From: Geomonas agri
Lineage (GTDB): Bacteria; Desulfobacterota; Desulfuromonadia; Geobacterales; Geobacteraceae
Direction: 5' to 3'
Assembly (NCBI RefSeq): GCF_020179605.1
Contig: NZ_JAINZO010000001.1
Span: 2,516,799 to 2,580,798 of the forward strand
Length of the DNA: 64,000 bases
In this document: in pieces, positions 20,178 to 30,475 of the stretch
How the letters are laid out: every line of letters starts with the position of its first letter
Position numbering within the stretch: position 1 is the first letter of the stretch
The notes under the pieces: model-generated
Database searches by the model: none
What the model was told of the DNA's origin: nothing
The model's input: only the letters and a program-made list of their open reading frames with translations
Translations under genes and position numbers: made by a program

Positions 20178-22304
20178 CTAGAAAGTCTGAATCGGACCGA
20201 GCGCTCCCAGTCCGGCCAGGGAGAAATTGACGGTGAACTGCTTCTCGCCGCTGACCTGGTGGCTGCTGACCCGGTCCGAGTAGGCGAGGATCACGCTCCA
20301 GCACTGCTGCCGGTACTCCACTGCGTAGCGCGATTCGAGGAAGCCTCCCCGGTCGAAGGAGTAGCGCCCCAGGACGTCAGCGGTGAGCTGGCTGGTGAGC
20401 GGGAAGGTGACACCGGCACCGAGGTAGTCGAGCTCGTCGCGGCTGTGCCGGTAGGTGACGCTGGCCTGGGTGCGCCCTTCCCCCTTGACCTGCAGTCCGA
20501 GGTTGGCGGTGGAAAGGACGTTGTCGGTGGTGTTGTAACGCCCGTCGACGAGCAGGGAAAGGTCCTGCACCGGGGTGATCACGCTCTCCAGCATCAAGTC
20601 GGTGAGGCGGTTCCCCTCGTCCACCAGGGTGAGCAGGTCGCGGCGCTGTCCGGAAAACTGGTACCCCTGGGAAAGCTTCAGGTACAGGATGTCGCGATAC
20701 TCGTCGGGGATCCCTTCACGCACGTACTTGCGGGTGAAGGTATTGGCGACGGACCAGTAGGCGATGTTCTGCCCCAGCACCCGGTCGCCGTAGTCGTAGA
20801 AGGGGAGGTCCTGATCGCTGCGCCGCTGCACGTAGTTGTACTGCAGCGAAGGGACCAGCAGGTGCCGCAGGGTGCCGTTGTCGTAGATCCGCTCCAGGGG
20901 CAGCGACAGGGCGCCACCGCCGTCGGCCTGGCCGATCTGGCGCCAGCCGTTCTCGGGGGTGTCCCCGTGCGCGTTGTACAGGCGCTGCTGGAACGCGCCG
21001 AACAGGGAGAAGTCGACGATCCCGGCGGGCTTGGCGTAGTAGCTGACCCGGGGGTGCAGCACCAGGCGCTGCCCGGTCGGCCCCACGGCGTGCTCGAAGC
21101 TGGTCAGGCTGGAATCCATGGAGAAAAAGACCGGCCCGACCTTCTCACCGGCGGCAATGAAGCCGAAGGTGGGGAGGCGCTGCAGCGTGGCGCGGTTGTT
21201 AGGTGCCTCCAGGTCCTGGTCGTAGGTCAGCGCACCGAACAGGCCATAGCGCTGCCAGCGCCGGTCAAAGGAGACCGACGACTCCAGCAGCTGCCGGTTG
21301 TACTCGCCGGAGAACTCGCCGTAATCGAGGTAGTACTTGCGGTCCGAAACCATGTGGACGGTGGAGGCGAGGGTCAGTTCAGGCGTCAGCAGTTCCAGGT
21401 GCTTTTGCTGCAGTTCGCCGCGGAACTTCGACTCGTTGGTGTCGTAGATGCCGAAGGCACGCAGGCGCCCCTGGCTGTCGTTGGGGCGCAGGTACTGGTA
21501 GTCTACGCCGGCCCCGACACCGCGGGAACTCTCCAGGTCGAGGTCGAAGGTGGCTTCCTGGCTGGGGTCGATGGCCCAGTAGTAGGGCTGGTCCAGGTAG
21601 AACCCCTTCTTCGAGGAGTAGCCGAGCTTGGGGATCATGAGACCCGACTGTCGTTCCGTGTTGGCAGGAAAGATCAGGTACGGGGTATAAAAGAGCGGGA
21701 TGTCGTCGACGTAGAAGACGGCGTTTCTCGCGGTGGCGTACTCCTCCAGGGTGACGTCGACCTTCTTCGCCTCAAAGCGCCAGCTCGGATGCTCCCCGTC
21801 GCAGGTGGTGAAGACACCGCGCTCGATCCGGTAGTCGTCGTCGCCGGTCTTCATCAGGCGCGGGGCACGCAGCCGGAAATTGGATTTCTTTATGAAGAGT
21901 TCTCCGTTCAGGAGTTCACCTTTCTGGGTGATCAGGTTCAGGGAAAGCTGGTCCCCCTTCATGGTGTCCCCTTCCCGCTCCAGCAGCACGTCTCCCTTGG
22001 CAAGGGCATCGCCGGTCAGACGACGGTAAATGACGCTATCCGCGAGCAGGGAAGCATCGCCCTGCAGGATCTGGACCTTACCTTCGGCATTGTAGCTGTC
22101 GGTCTCTGGATCCAGGAAAAGGGAATCTGCCTTGAGCGTCACATCCTTGGCAGGCAGGACTATCTTGTCCGATGTGCCCGTTTTGTCCGAAGACTTCTCG
22201 ACAGGGGGCGCCTTCGTGAAAGACATCGCCTTGTCCTTGCCGTGGGCAAGGGTCGCTGACAACAGCAGGTATGTAACAAGCCACAAGGCTTTTGCAGGTT
22301 TCAT
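20178..22304 (-). CDS. lptD: LPS-assembly outer-membrane protein LptD
   Basis: A 708-residue outer-membrane barrel that inserts lipopolysaccharide into the outer leaflet. After a signal peptide ending near AHG there is an OstA/LptA-like periplasmic domain (about 45-150, with EGKVQILQGDASLLADS) and then the LptD barrel with many alternating beta strands and aromatic ends. A start 27 bp further upstream is possible, but the ATG at 22304 follows GGAG and begins the signal peptide directly. It follows folC by 72 bp on the same strand. Confidence 0.92.
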   Translation of the reverse strand: MKPAKALWLVTYLLLSATLAHGKDKAMSFTKAPPVEKSSDKTGTSDKIVLPAKDVTLKADSLFLDPETDSYNAEGKVQILQGDASLLADSVIYRRLTGDALAKGDVLLEREGDTMKGDQLSLNLITQKGELLNGELFIKKSNFRLRAPRLMKTGDDDYRIERGVFTTCDGEHPSWRFEAKKVDVTLEEYATARNAVFYVDDIPLFYTPYLIFPANTERQSGLMIPKLGYSSKKGFYLDQPYYWAIDPSQEATFDLDLESSRGVGAGVDYQYLRPNDSQGRLRAFGIYDTNESKFRGELQQKHLELLTPELTLASTVHMVSDRKYYLDYGEFSGEYNRQLLESSVSFDRRWQRYGLFGALTYDQDLEAPNNRATLQRLPTFGFIAAGEKVGPVFFSMDSSLTSFEHAVGPTGQRLVLHPRVSYYAKPAGIVDFSLFGAFQQRLYNAHGDTPENGWRQIGQADGGGALSLPLERIYDNGTLRHLLVPSLQYNYVQRRSDQDLPFYDYGDRVLGQNIAYWSVANTFTRKYVREGIPDEYRDILYLKLSQGYQFSGQRRDLLTLVDEGNRLTDLMLESVITPVQDLSLLVDGRYNTTDNVLSTANLGLQVKGEGRTQASVTYRHSRDELDYLGAGVTFPLTSQLTADVLGRYSFDRGGFLESRYAVEYRQQCWSVILAYSDRVSSHQVSGEKQFTVNFSLAGLGALGPIQTF

Positions 22305-22376
22305 CGGACTCCAACCAAAAGTAAGTTTCATCGCTGTGACCTGTCAGACTGAGTCCGACCGTCGGCCGCACCGCCT

Positions 22377-23651
22377 TTAACCTCGAAACGGCTCGAAGCT
22401 ACGTGACTTGAGGTGGCTGCGCGCCTCACCCACGGTGAACAGGGAGCCGCAGACCAGGATCAGGTCGTCGTCCTGGGCCAGGTTGCGCGCCAGCTCGATC
22501 CCCTGCACCACGCTTCCCGCCTCCATCGCCTCCACCCCGGCACCGAAACAGTAGGTGGCCAGCTCCCCCGCAGGGAGGGCCCGCTCCAGGGCCGGGGCGA
22601 CAGCAAAGACGCGGTCGGCCAGCGGCAAAAGCGGTGCCAGTATCCCGGAGAGCTCCTTGTCGGCCATTACGCCGACCACGAGGAAGAGCCGCCCGCGCGG
22701 GATATCGGCGAGCGCATCGGCCAGCGCGGCCGCGCCTGCCGGATTGTGCGCACCATCGAGCAAAAGGCGCGGCGGCCCGGGAAAGAGTTCCATCCGGCCC
22801 GGCCAGCGGGCGTTGGCCACGCCGGCTATCATCGCCTGGGGTGTTACCGGGAACCCCACCGCCCGCAAGAGTTCCGCCGAGGCGAGGGCAAGCGCCGCGT
22901 TGCCGCTTTGGTAGCGACCGTACAGACCGCAGGAAAGTGCGTCTAGCGTGACGCCGATGCCGCGGTAGTTGAGCAGGCCGTCCAGCCAGAAGGCGTCGAA
23001 AGACTCCCCCTGACGGTACAGCGGCGCATCGAGTTGGGCCGCCTGGTGCTCGATGATGAACTGCGCGTCGCGGTCCTGCCGTGCCGAGAGAATGGGCGCA
23101 CCTGGCTTGCAGATCCCAGCCTTCTCCGCCGCGATATCCTCGATAGTTTTACCAAGATAATCGGTATGTTCCAGGGAGATGGGCGCGATGGCGCAGAGCA
23201 CCCCCGGCAATATGTTGGTGGCGTCGAGCCGCCCCCCCATACCGGCCTCGAAGACCGCGATCTCGACGCCTGCTTCGGCGAAATGGAGGATGGCGAGCGC
23301 CGTCACAATCTCGAAAAAGGTGGCTTCCTCTGGCGCGGCTGCCATCACCATCTCGGCGAAGCGGACCACGTCCGCCTCCCCTATCTCGGTGCCGTTGACC
23401 TGGATGCGCTCGGTGAAGGAGATCAGGTGCGGCGAGGTGAACAGTCCCGTCCGGTAGCCGCCGGCCTTAAGGATGGAGCAGAGGAAGGAGGCCGTCGACC
23501 CCTTGCCGTTGGTGCCGACTACGTGGACCGCCTTGAAGGCGTCCTGCGGGTTGCCCAGGGCGGCAAGCAGACGGGTGATCCTGTCCAGCCCAGGCTTGAT
23601 GCCGAAGCGGCCAAGGGCATAGATGTGCGCAAGCGTTTCGGCGTAGGTCAT
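22377..23651 (-). CDS. folC: folylpolyglutamate synthase/dihydrofolate synthase
   Basis: A 424-residue Mur-ligase-fold enzyme that adds glutamate to dihydropteroate and to folates. VVGTNGKGSTASFL is the ATP P-loop, with SPHLISFTERI and the MGGRLDATN segments characteristic of FolC, and the C-terminal LLDGAHNPAGA motif. Full length for the family. In many relatives folC follows accD, as here apart from an inserted LysE-type gene. Confidence 0.95.
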   Translation of the reverse strand: MTYAETLAHIYALGRFGIKPGLDRITRLLAALGNPQDAFKAVHVVGTNGKGSTASFLCSILKAGGYRTGLFTSPHLISFTERIQVNGTEIGEADVVRFAEMVMAAAPEEATFFEIVTALAILHFAEAGVEIAVFEAGMGGRLDATNILPGVLCAIAPISLEHTDYLGKTIEDIAAEKAGICKPGAPILSARQDRDAQFIIEHQAAQLDAPLYRQGESFDAFWLDGLLNYRGIGVTLDALSCGLYGRYQSGNAALALASAELLRAVGFPVTPQAMIAGVANARWPGRMELFPGPPRLLLDGAHNPAGAAALADALADIPRGRLFLVVGVMADKELSGILAPLLPLADRVFAVAPALERALPAGELATYCFGAGVEAMEAGSVVQGIELARNLAQDDDLILVCGSLFTVGEARSHLKSRSFEPFRG

Positions 23652-23711
23652 GACAGGCGGGGATTATAGGTAAAGAAGGTGAAAAAGTCCATATTAATCC
23701 CGGTCGCCGAG

Positions 23712-24338
23712 TTACCGCTCGGGCCAGGCCAGACGCAGCCCGAGGCCGATCAGGATGCATCCCGCACCCTGCCCGATCCTGTTCCCGGCGCCGGCGCTAC
23801 GGTTGAGCCAACGCCCGATTTCGCCGGACAAAAGCGCGACCACCCCGAAGCCGAGCATGGTGAGCACGACGAAGGTGGTGCCGAGGATGAACATCTGCAT
23901 GGGGACGCCCCCGCGCCCCCGGTCTACGAACTGCGGGAAGAAGGCGAGAAAGAAGAGCGCCACCTTGGGGTTCATGATGTTGGCCAGGATGCTCTGCCGG
24001 AAGATTACCCGGCTCTCAAGTTGCCCCGCGGCGCCGTCTGGGACCAGTGAGGTGCGGCTTTTGAGCATCTTGTAGCCGATGTACATCAGGTAGGCTGCAC
24101 CGGCGTAGCGGACACAGGCGAACGCGGTCGCCGACGAGGTGATCAGGGCGGAGAGACCGACGATGGCGAAGAAGGTATGGGCGAAGTTCCCCAGGGCAAA
24201 GCCGGCAGCGGCGGCCAGCGCCGCCTTCCGCCCCTGCGCTACCCCGCGAGTCATCACGTAGATGATGTCGGGACCGGGGGTGAAGATGAGAACGGTGGAG
24301 GTGAAAGCGAACAGGGCCAGTTGGGAAAGGGAAACCAT
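23712..24338 (-). CDS. LysE/RhtB family amino-acid exporter
   Basis: A 208-residue inner-membrane exporter with six hydrophobic helices. FTPGPDIIYVMTRG near residue 20 is the family signature and is followed by a Gly-rich second segment (GFALGNFAHT). Substrates in the family are amino acids such as lysine, homoserine or threonine; the one here cannot be told. GAGG ribosome site. It lies between folC and accD, which are normally adjacent, suggesting later insertion into that pair. Confidence 0.85.
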   Translation of the reverse strand: MVSLSQLALFAFTSTVLIFTPGPDIIYVMTRGVAQGRKAALAAAAGFALGNFAHTFFAIVGLSALITSSATAFACVRYAGAAYLMYIGYKMLKSRTSLVPDGAAGQLESRVIFRQSILANIMNPKVALFFLAFFPQFVDRGRGGVPMQMFILGTTFVVLTMLGFGVVALLSGEIGRWLNRSAGAGNRIGQGAGCILIGLGLRLAWPER

Positions 24339-24348
24339 GGTGACCTCA

Positions 24349-24494
24349 GGTTAAGGTTAAGGTTAAGGTTAAGGTTGAGGTTGAGGAGCAGGTAAAAAGA
24401 AAGGTTAAGGCTGGGAAGGATGTAACCTTCTCGACCTTAACCTTTCCTTGCTACGGTCGCGGTTTACTCAACCTCAACCTTAACCTCGACCTGC
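24349..24494. repeat. nested inverted repeat built of TTAAGG hexamers
   Basis: The left arm (24349-24386) is a run of GGTTAA/GGTTGA hexamers. The right arm (24467-24494) carries the same words on the opposite strand, and an inner inverted pair AAGGTTAAGG / CCTTAACCTT (about 24401-24446) lies between. The whole intergenic region between accD and the LysE-type gene can fold into a long interrupted hairpin. There is no strong T-run, so it is not a standard terminator. Confidence 0.75.
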
Positions 24495-24495
24495 T

Positions 24496-25344
24496 TTAGT
24501 TTCTGTAGAGCATCTTGAGAATGCTGGAGAGCTGCGCCTTCATCTTGCCGCGCTCAACAATGACATCCACCATGCCGTGGTCGAGCAGGTACTCCGAACG
24601 CTGGAAGCCCTGCGGGAGCTTCTGGCGGATGGTCTGCTCGATGACGCGGGGACCGGCGAACCCGATCAGCGCCTTGGGCTCGGCCATGTTGATGTCGCCC
24701 AGCATCGCGAAGCTCGCGGTGACGCCACCGGTGGTCGGGTCGGTCAGGATAGAGACGAAGGGGAGCCCCGCTTCGCGCAACTTGGCCAGCGCCGCGGAGG
24801 TCTTGGCCATCTGCATGAGCGAGAGGATGCTCTCCTGCATCCTGGCGCCGCCGGAGGCGGAGATGATGATGCACGGGGTCTTCTGCTCCAAGGCGCGCTC
24901 GATGCCGCGGGTGATCTTCTCGCCGACCACGCTCCCCATGGAGCCGCCCATGAAGGAGAAGTCGAAGACGCAGATCTGCACCGGGGTCCCTTCGATCTTG
25001 CCCGACCCGCAGACGATGGCGTCCTTGCTGCCACCCTTGGCCAGCGCCTGGTCGATGCGGTCCTGGTAGCTCTTGCTGTCCTTGAACTCGAGGAAGTCAA
25101 CCGACACCATGCCCGCGTCGAACTCGGTGAAGGTCCCCTCGTCGATGAGGAGTTCGATCCTCTTCTTGGTGGAGATGCGGTAGTGATGGCCGCACTTCGG
25201 GCAGACGTTAAGGTTGCTCTCGATGTCCTTCGTATAGATGGTCTCGTTGCAGCTGACGCACTTCGTCCAAAGCCCTTCCGGAACCTTTACCTTGTGCTCC
25301 CCAGCCTTCGCCATCGGCGGATTATCCCTTTTGAACCAAGCCAT
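24496..25344 (-). CDS. accD: acetyl-CoA carboxylase carboxyltransferase subunit beta
   Basis: A 282-residue beta subunit that with AccA transfers carboxyl from biotin to acetyl-CoA, making malonyl-CoA for fatty acids. The N-terminal zinc finger (CVSC and CPKC, 17 residues apart) and the crotonase-like core with [11 protein letters not shown] and [12 protein letters not shown] are intact. Full length. A hairpin centred at about 25387 lies upstream, between trpA and accD, without a T-run. Confidence 0.95.
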   Translation of the reverse strand: MAWFKRDNPPMAKAGEHKVKVPEGLWTKCVSCNETIYTKDIESNLNVCPKCGHHYRISTKKRIELLIDEGTFTEFDAGMVSVDFLEFKDSKSYQDRIDQALAKGGSKDAIVCGSGKIEGTPVQICVFDFSFMGGSMGSVVGEKITRGIERALEQKTPCIIISASGGARMQESILSLMQMAKTSAALAKLREAGLPFVSILTDPTTGGVTASFAMLGDINMAEPKALIGFAGPRVIEQTIRQKLPQGFQRSEYLLDHGMVDVIVERGKMKAQLSSILKMLYRN

Positions 25345-25485
25345 ATGTGCCCTCTTTTGGGGGAATGCCCCAAGCTGTTTTATTACGTCGTAAAACAGCG
25401 CTGATTCTTAGCAGATCGAACCTGCTATGTCAAACAAAACGGTGCGACGACGCCGCTAAACCGCTGAAAGAATAACCGATTATTT

Positions 25486-26286
25486 CTACGCTCCCTGCAG
25501 CACCCCTTGTTTTAAAGCGGAGACGAAAGCAGAGACCTCACGCAGCAGTTCCTCGCCCTGGTACTTCTCGAAATACTTGACCAGAGCGCTCCCCACCACC
25601 ACGCCGTCGGCGACCTTGGCCACCTGGCCCGCTTGCTCCGGTGTGGAGATGCCGAAGCCGACCACGAGGGGAAGATCCAGCGCGTTGCGCACCTCGGTGA
25701 CGCGGTCGGCAAGGGTATCGGCAACAGCGGTCCTCGCGCCGGTGACGCCGGTGACGGAGACGTAGTAGATGAAGCCCGAGCCTTGGCGGGCCACAGACTC
25801 GACACGCGAGGCGTCGGAGGTGGGGGTAAGGAGGAAGATCAAGTCCAGGCCGCAGCGGTCGGTATGCTCTTTGAGTTCGGGCGCCTCCTCGGGGGGAAGA
25901 TCTACCACCAGCAGGGCATCCACGCCGGCCTTGGCGGCGTCGCAGGCGAAGCGCTCGGCGCCGTAGGTGAAGATGGGATTGAAGTACCCCATGAGGACGA
26001 TGGGGACCTGGGTCCGGGTCCTGAGCCGGGTCACCAGTTCCAGGATCCCGGGGAGCGTGGTACCCGCTGCCAGTGCGCGATCCGAAGAGAGCTGGATGGT
26101 CGGCCCGTCGGCCATGGGATCGGAGAAGGGAACCCCCAGCTCGATCAGGTCGGCGCCGGCCTGCTCCAGTGCCAGCACGACCTTTTCGGTGCTGGCGAGG
26201 TCGGGGTCACCCGCGGTGACGAAGGTCACCAGCGCCTTTTCCCCGCGCCCTTTCAGTGCTGCGAATTTATCGGAAATCCTGCTCAT
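25486..26286 (-). CDS. trpA: tryptophan synthase alpha chain
   Basis: A 266-residue alpha subunit that releases indole from indole-3-glycerol phosphate. The catalytic Glu is in [16 protein letters not shown], the catalytic Asp in [10 protein letters not shown], and GFGISTPEQ binds phosphate. The frame is open 156 bp further upstream, but AAGGAGTG before the ATG at 26286 and the usual N-terminus ([10 protein letters not shown]) fix the start. trpB is not next to it: the upstream neighbour is a chemoreceptor ending in its own terminator, so trpA must have its own promoter in 26287-26396. Confidence 0.94.
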   Translation of the reverse strand: MSRISDKFAALKGRGEKALVTFVTAGDPDLASTEKVVLALEQAGADLIELGVPFSDPMADGPTIQLSSDRALAAGTTLPGILELVTRLRTRTQVPIVLMGYFNPIFTYGAERFACDAAKAGVDALLVVDLPPEEAPELKEHTDRCGLDLIFLLTPTSDASRVESVARQGSGFIYYVSVTGVTGARTAVADTLADRVTEVRNALDLPLVVGFGISTPEQAGQVAKVADGVVVGSALVKYFEKYQGEELLREVSAFVSALKQGVLQGA

Positions 26287-26396
26287 GGTCACTCCTTTCA
26301 AACAGCAGAACACGTGCGACGTTCTACCGTTACTGTCGCACATGCACTTAACAGAGGTAGCAGCCGCGACCTCCACGGCAGGCCTCCCCTTATAAC

Positions 26397-26427
26397 AAAA
26401 AAAGTCCCCCTCGGGGAGAGGGGGATT
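26397..26427 (-). terminator. intrinsic terminator after the chemoreceptor operon
   Basis: On the minus strand CCCCCTC and GAGGGGG form a hairpin followed by a T7 run. It starts about 35 bp after the chemoreceptor stop codon and separates that operon from trpA. Confidence 0.85.
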
Positions 26428-26461
26428 TGGTCGGTACTGCAAAAAATCGGTGGAATGTGTC

Positions 26462-28666
26462 CTAGATCTTGAACGCGTCCATCTCCTGCTTCAGCATCTC
26501 GGTCTGGCGGAAGAGCTTGTAGACTGCCTCGTCCATGACGCGGGTCGCCTCGAGGTTGGCGTCGGTGGCCTGCTGGATGTCCTCGACCGACATGACGATC
26601 TGCTCGGAGCCGCGGGTCTGCTCGTCGCAGGCGCGCTTGATGTGGCGAATCATCTCGGTGATGCTCTCGGTGGACTGGGCGATCAGGTTCCCCACCTTGT
26701 TCTGCTCGCGGGTGGAGGAGAGCACCTGGGAGGTCAGGCTCTTCATGTTCTCGACCGCACCCATGATCAGCTCGCTTCCCTGACCCTGCTCCCGGGTCGC
26801 CTTGGCGATCTGGGCCACCATCTCGGAGACCTGCTCCATCGCCTCGCGGATCATCTGGCTTCCCTTGGCCTGCTCGACCGTGGTACGCGCGATCTCGCTC
26901 ACCTGGGCGGTGGCCTCGGTAACGCCGACCACTATCTTGGTGAGCGCCTCGCCAGATTTCTGTGACAACAGTTCGCCGTCGGCGATGGAACGCTCGGCCT
27001 GGTCGATGGCATCGACGGCGCGCTGGGTCTCTTCCTGCACGCCACGGATCACCAGGGAAATCTCGCGGGTTGAGCTGGAGGTGCGCTCGGAAAGTTCCTT
27101 GATTTCGTCCGCGACCACGGCAAAGCCCTTGCCGTGCTCGCCGGCCTGGGCGGCGATGATGGCGGCGTTCAGAGCGAGCAGGTTGGTCTGCTCTGCCACC
27201 TCGTCGATCACCGAGAGGATGTCGCCGATATCGGCGGCGCGCTCGGAGAGAGTGGTGATGACCTCGCTGGTAATAAGGGAGGCGCGCTTGATCTCCTGCA
27301 TGCCGTTGATGACGGCGTCGACCGCCTCACGCCCGGTCTCGGCGTCGATGCGTACCGCCTTGGAGATGGCGGCGGTCTCGTTGGCGTTTCTTTCCACCTG
27401 CTTGATGGAGCTGTCCATCTCCATGACGGAAGAGGCGGTGGCGGTAGAAACCTCCATGAGGCTCACCACGCCGTTGCCGACCTGCTTGATGGAGGCGCCC
27501 ATTTCGACGATGGAGGAACTCACCTCGTTCACCGACAGGGCCAGGTTCTCCATGTTTTGCACCACCTCTTCGACGCTGGAGGCCATCTCCAGGATGGAAG
27601 AAGAGCTTTCGGAGGCGGAAATGGAGAGGGAATCGACCCCCTGGGCCACTCCCTTCACCGAGGTATTGATCTGCACGATGGCAGCGGAGGTCTTGGAGAC
27701 GCTCTCGGCCTGGGTCTTGGCGGAGCCGACCACCGAGTGGGAGGCCTTGGCCATGGTGTCGGAAATGCCGGCCAGCTCGTTGGAGGAGCGGGAAACCTTG
27801 CCGATCATCCCGGAGAGCTTGCCCACCATCTCGTTGAAGTCGCTTCCCAGCTTGCCGATCTCGTCGTGGATCCCCATCTCGACCCGCGCAGTGAGATCCC
27901 CTTCGGAGCCGCTGTTGACCGCCGCTCCCATCACCGAGAGGCGGGACACGATGTTGCGCGTGATGAGCAGGCCGAGCAGGATCGCCAGGGCCACTGCCAC
28001 CAGGATCACCGCGGCGAAGGTGATCCCCGCGGACTGCTGAATCTCGGTGACCTGCTTGTTGGCATCCGTCATCCGGTTGCCAACTTCGACCAGGATATCG
28101 TCCAGGTCCTCCTTGGCCTTGTCGTTGGCGGTGGCAATCTCCTCGTTGGCGAGCTGGTTCAGCCGCTGGTCGGCCAGGGCGTCCTTGGCCGCCTGGCTCA
28201 TCACCCCGGGGGGAACCCCTTTCATGAGCGCTTGTTTGCGCGCAACCAGCTCGTCAGCCACCTTCTCGAACTCGGCCCAGCTCACCAGGAACTGGCGGGT
28301 CCTCTTCTCGACCACGCTTCCCTTGGCCACCGGGAGCACGCCCAGCTTCTTGTTCCCTTCCAGGATGATCTGGGCCTGACTAAGCAGGGTGTCCCGCTTC
28401 ATCTGGTAGTCGTCGATGTACTCCTGGAGCTTCTCCGGGTCGTTGGGGACCAGGGCGGCCTGCATCAGGCTCACGTGGCAGTACTTCTGGGTCACTCCCA
28501 TGAGGAGCACCAGCTTTTGCTGTTTGGCGAGCTGCTCGAGGATGTTCTGGATCTGGCCGCCGACCCTCTTGATGTTAAGGGCACCGAAACCGCCGGTGAA
28601 GGCGACCAACAAGGCCATGATCAGGAAGGACCCGATCAGGCGGGTACGCAAGGTCAGGTCTTTCAT
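26462..28666 (-). CDS. methyl-accepting chemotaxis protein
   Basis: A 734-residue chemoreceptor. The first membrane helix is at about 10-30, a four-helix-bundle-like periplasmic sensor fills about 35-205, the second helix is at about 210-235, a HAMP domain follows, then a long cytoplasmic coiled coil with the signalling tip containing [12 protein letters not shown] and [14 protein letters not shown]. It is longer than a classical receptor, so it belongs to a long-hairpin length class. Its start is 5 bp after the stop of a periplasmic monoheme cytochrome gene, and an outer-membrane barrel gene precedes that; this suggests it senses something linked to redox or outer-membrane traffic. That link is inference. 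Confidence 0.93.
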   Translation of the reverse strand: MKDLTLRTRLIGSFLIMALLVAFTGGFGALNIKRVGGQIQNILEQLAKQQKLVLLMGVTQKYCHVSLMQAALVPNDPEKLQEYIDDYQMKRDTLLSQAQIILEGNKKLGVLPVAKGSVVEKRTRQFLVSWAEFEKVADELVARKQALMKGVPPGVMSQAAKDALADQRLNQLANEEIATANDKAKEDLDDILVEVGNRMTDANKQVTEIQQSAGITFAAVILVAVALAILLGLLITRNIVSRLSVMGAAVNSGSEGDLTARVEMGIHDEIGKLGSDFNEMVGKLSGMIGKVSRSSNELAGISDTMAKASHSVVGSAKTQAESVSKTSAAIVQINTSVKGVAQGVDSLSISASESSSSILEMASSVEEVVQNMENLALSVNEVSSSIVEMGASIKQVGNGVVSLMEVSTATASSVMEMDSSIKQVERNANETAAISKAVRIDAETGREAVDAVINGMQEIKRASLITSEVITTLSERAADIGDILSVIDEVAEQTNLLALNAAIIAAQAGEHGKGFAVVADEIKELSERTSSSTREISLVIRGVQEETQRAVDAIDQAERSIADGELLSQKSGEALTKIVVGVTEATAQVSEIARTTVEQAKGSQMIREAMEQVSEMVAQIAKATREQGQGSELIMGAVENMKSLTSQVLSSTREQNKVGNLIAQSTESITEMIRHIKRACDEQTRGSEQIVMSVEDIQQATDANLEATRVMDEAVYKLFRQTEMLKQEMDAFKI

Positions 28667-28671
28667 TATAA

Positions 28672-29031
28672 TTACTTCTCCGCTTCAGCGAGGAGGTAGT
28701 TCATCAGGTCCACGGAGGCCTTCACTTCGGCCTTGCTCATGTTGGAGTCGGGCTTTCTGAGCATCTTGATGCCGTAGGCCTTGGTCGCGTTGCGGTCGAA
28801 AGGCTGGCCGGAGATGGGGGCGACACCGGTCTGAATGGCAACGATGGTGCGCTCCAGGGTATGACATTTCACGCACTTGACCCTGACGATCTCGTAGTTG
28901 GCCTTCATGGCCGGCGGAAACCCGGAGGGGTCGAGACGCATGGCATCACCTTTGCCGATGACCTTGAGCCCGGCATGGGCGGTGGCAGCGGTTGCTGCGA
29001 TAAGAAGCATGGTAACCAGGAGTTTTTTCAT
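28672..29031 (-). CDS. periplasmic monoheme cytochrome c
   Basis: A 119-residue protein with a cleavable signal peptide ending near AHA and one heme site CVKCH at about residue 56. Downstream Met residues (for example in IKMLRK or SNMSKAE) may be the distal ligand. The start at 29031 has a strong GGAGG ribosome site; the longer frame adds a basic leader with no support. It lies between the barrel gene (60 bp upstream) and the chemoreceptor (5 bp downstream) in one operon. Possibly it passes electrons or redox information between them. Confidence 0.82.
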   Translation of the reverse strand: MKKLLVTMLLIAATAATAHAGLKVIGKGDAMRLDPSGFPPAMKANYEIVRVKCVKCHTLERTIVAIQTGVAPISGQPFDRNATKAYGIKMLRKPDSNMSKAEVKASVDLMNYLLAEAEK

Positions 29032-29091
29032 AATACGTCCTCCAAATTTTGTCGGCGGCGGCCGCCGTTTGGGCATGTCCGGACCGTCAGC

Positions 29092-30390
29092 TTACATGCT
29101 GAAGGCGATAGAAGCAAAGGCTATGTTGCCGGTTCCTTCCGGGGCAATGCTGTGAGTGTATTCAATGGACATCCGCACGTTCTGCAGCGGAGTGTAGGCG
29201 ATGGCGGGGGTCAGGCGCTTGACGGTGCCGTCGCCGGTGTTCAGGTATTCGTAACGGAACACCGGAACGACGTTCACCGGTGCGCCCAGGTAGTACTCGC
29301 CCTCCAGGGTGTAGGCCCTGCTGTCGACTGCCGCGCTCATGAATCCAACATTGGTATCATGACCGAAGCTGCCGCTCCCCTTGAGGTGCAGCCGCTTGTA
29401 TAGAATGTCGGCCTCGGCGCCGATACGGCGGAAGTTGTTCAAGTTCTGCGCGACGCCGTTGGCGTTGAACTCGCCGTTTTGCCCCCAGTAGCCGAAGCCC
29501 CCCAGGGTAACGCTCAGGTAATCCCAGATGCTGTCCTTCTCTAGGTCGACTTCGGGCTCCTGGCCCTTCAGGTCGGTGCCGCCGATCTTCAAGGAGATGT
29601 GCCCGTAGCCGTCTTCCCGATCCTGGCCGTTGCGATCCACAACGCCACCGGCGACAAAGAGGCGGTTACCCAGCAGGGCGTTCAGCTCCACCCCGTCCTC
29701 GGTGGCATCGCTGCTGAAAGGGGAGAGGCCGACGCGGTAGGTGGTGGACGCAAAGGAAGGAACCGGCAGGATGCGGTTGCTCTTTTTCCACAGCGAAAGT
29801 TTCGGCTCGAAGCGACCCACCTTCATGTTGACCGGGGAACCGAAGGCCTGGCGCCAGACCAGGAACAACTCGTCCAGATCGGGGTCGTTGCCGGGGGGAA
29901 CGTTGGTGTTGTTAGCAGGATTGACGAGCGACGAAGACCGCTGCATCCCCTGGGAGTAGAGGTTGTAGGTGGCGAAGAAACCAAACAGGTCGCGGAAGGA
30001 GCCGCCGGCCTGCAAGGTAATCGACCTGGTGGAAAGATCGAGCTTGTTGCCGTCGGCGGCATGCTCGTCATAGGCAAGGTCAGCGGTCGCGGTAAGCGAC
30101 AGCGGTATCTGCTGGGGCAAGCCAGAGATGAAGGACCACTCGTTGCCCGGCTCGGCACCTTGGGTTGCCCCTTTCGCCGCTTCCTTCTTGTGGGGGTACA
30201 CGTACCCGTTTTTCAGGAAGGCGTCGCCGAATTCGTTGAGCTCGGGGTAAATAGTGTGACAGGTGGAACATTCAGTCTTGTGCTGCCGACTGAAGGCCGG
30301 GATGGCGTTTGCCGTGCCCGGGGCCAGCAGGGGCGCACAGGAGATACCGAGAAGGAACATGACCGCTACAGTATACTTTTTCAGAAACAT
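29092..30390 (-). CDS. outer-membrane beta-barrel protein with N-terminal c-type heme motif
   Basis: A 432-residue exported protein. The signal peptide ends near ANA. The mature N-terminus carries one heme site CSTCH followed by a FGDAFLKNGYVYP segment that I recognise from Geobacter porin-like proteins. The remaining 350 residues alternate polar and hydrophobic residues with aromatic girdle positions, and the chain ends in Phe-Ser-Met, as expected for a barrel. It may combine a pore with a heme at the periplasmic mouth. A GGAG ribosome site and a good promoter lie upstream. First gene of an operon with a cytochrome and a chemoreceptor. Confidence 0.75.
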   Translation of the reverse strand: MFLKKYTVAVMFLLGISCAPLLAPGTANAIPAFSRQHKTECSTCHTIYPELNEFGDAFLKNGYVYPHKKEAAKGATQGAEPGNEWSFISGLPQQIPLSLTATADLAYDEHAADGNKLDLSTRSITLQAGGSFRDLFGFFATYNLYSQGMQRSSSLVNPANNTNVPPGNDPDLDELFLVWRQAFGSPVNMKVGRFEPKLSLWKKSNRILPVPSFASTTYRVGLSPFSSDATEDGVELNALLGNRLFVAGGVVDRNGQDREDGYGHISLKIGGTDLKGQEPEVDLEKDSIWDYLSVTLGGFGYWGQNGEFNANGVAQNLNNFRRIGAEADILYKRLHLKGSGSFGHDTNVGFMSAAVDSRAYTLEGEYYLGAPVNVVPVFRYEYLNTGDGTVKRLTPAIAYTPLQNVRMSIEYTHSIAPEGTGNIAFASIAFSM

Positions 30391-30427
30391 AGTTGGTCTC
30401 CTACACTGCAACCAGCACTTAAATTAG

Positions 30428-30456
30428 ATTAAATTAATACTATTAGAGCGGTTCAA
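30428..30456 (-). promoter_or_regulatory. sigma-70 promoter of the barrel-cytochrome-chemoreceptor operon
   Basis: On the minus strand TTGAAC (30456-30451) and TTTAAT (30433-30428) are spaced by exactly 17 bp, with an AT-rich surrounding. The start of transcription would fall about 30 nt before the ATG at 30390. Confidence 0.5.
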
Positions 30457-30475
30457 TCCCCTACCAAATGCATAC

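Noticed and set aside
26802-28666. Long plus-strand frames antisense to the chemoreceptor
   Set aside because: They have low-complexity Ser/Thr/Ala or Gly/His/Asp composition, no ribosome site, and the minus strand encodes a clear chemoreceptor.
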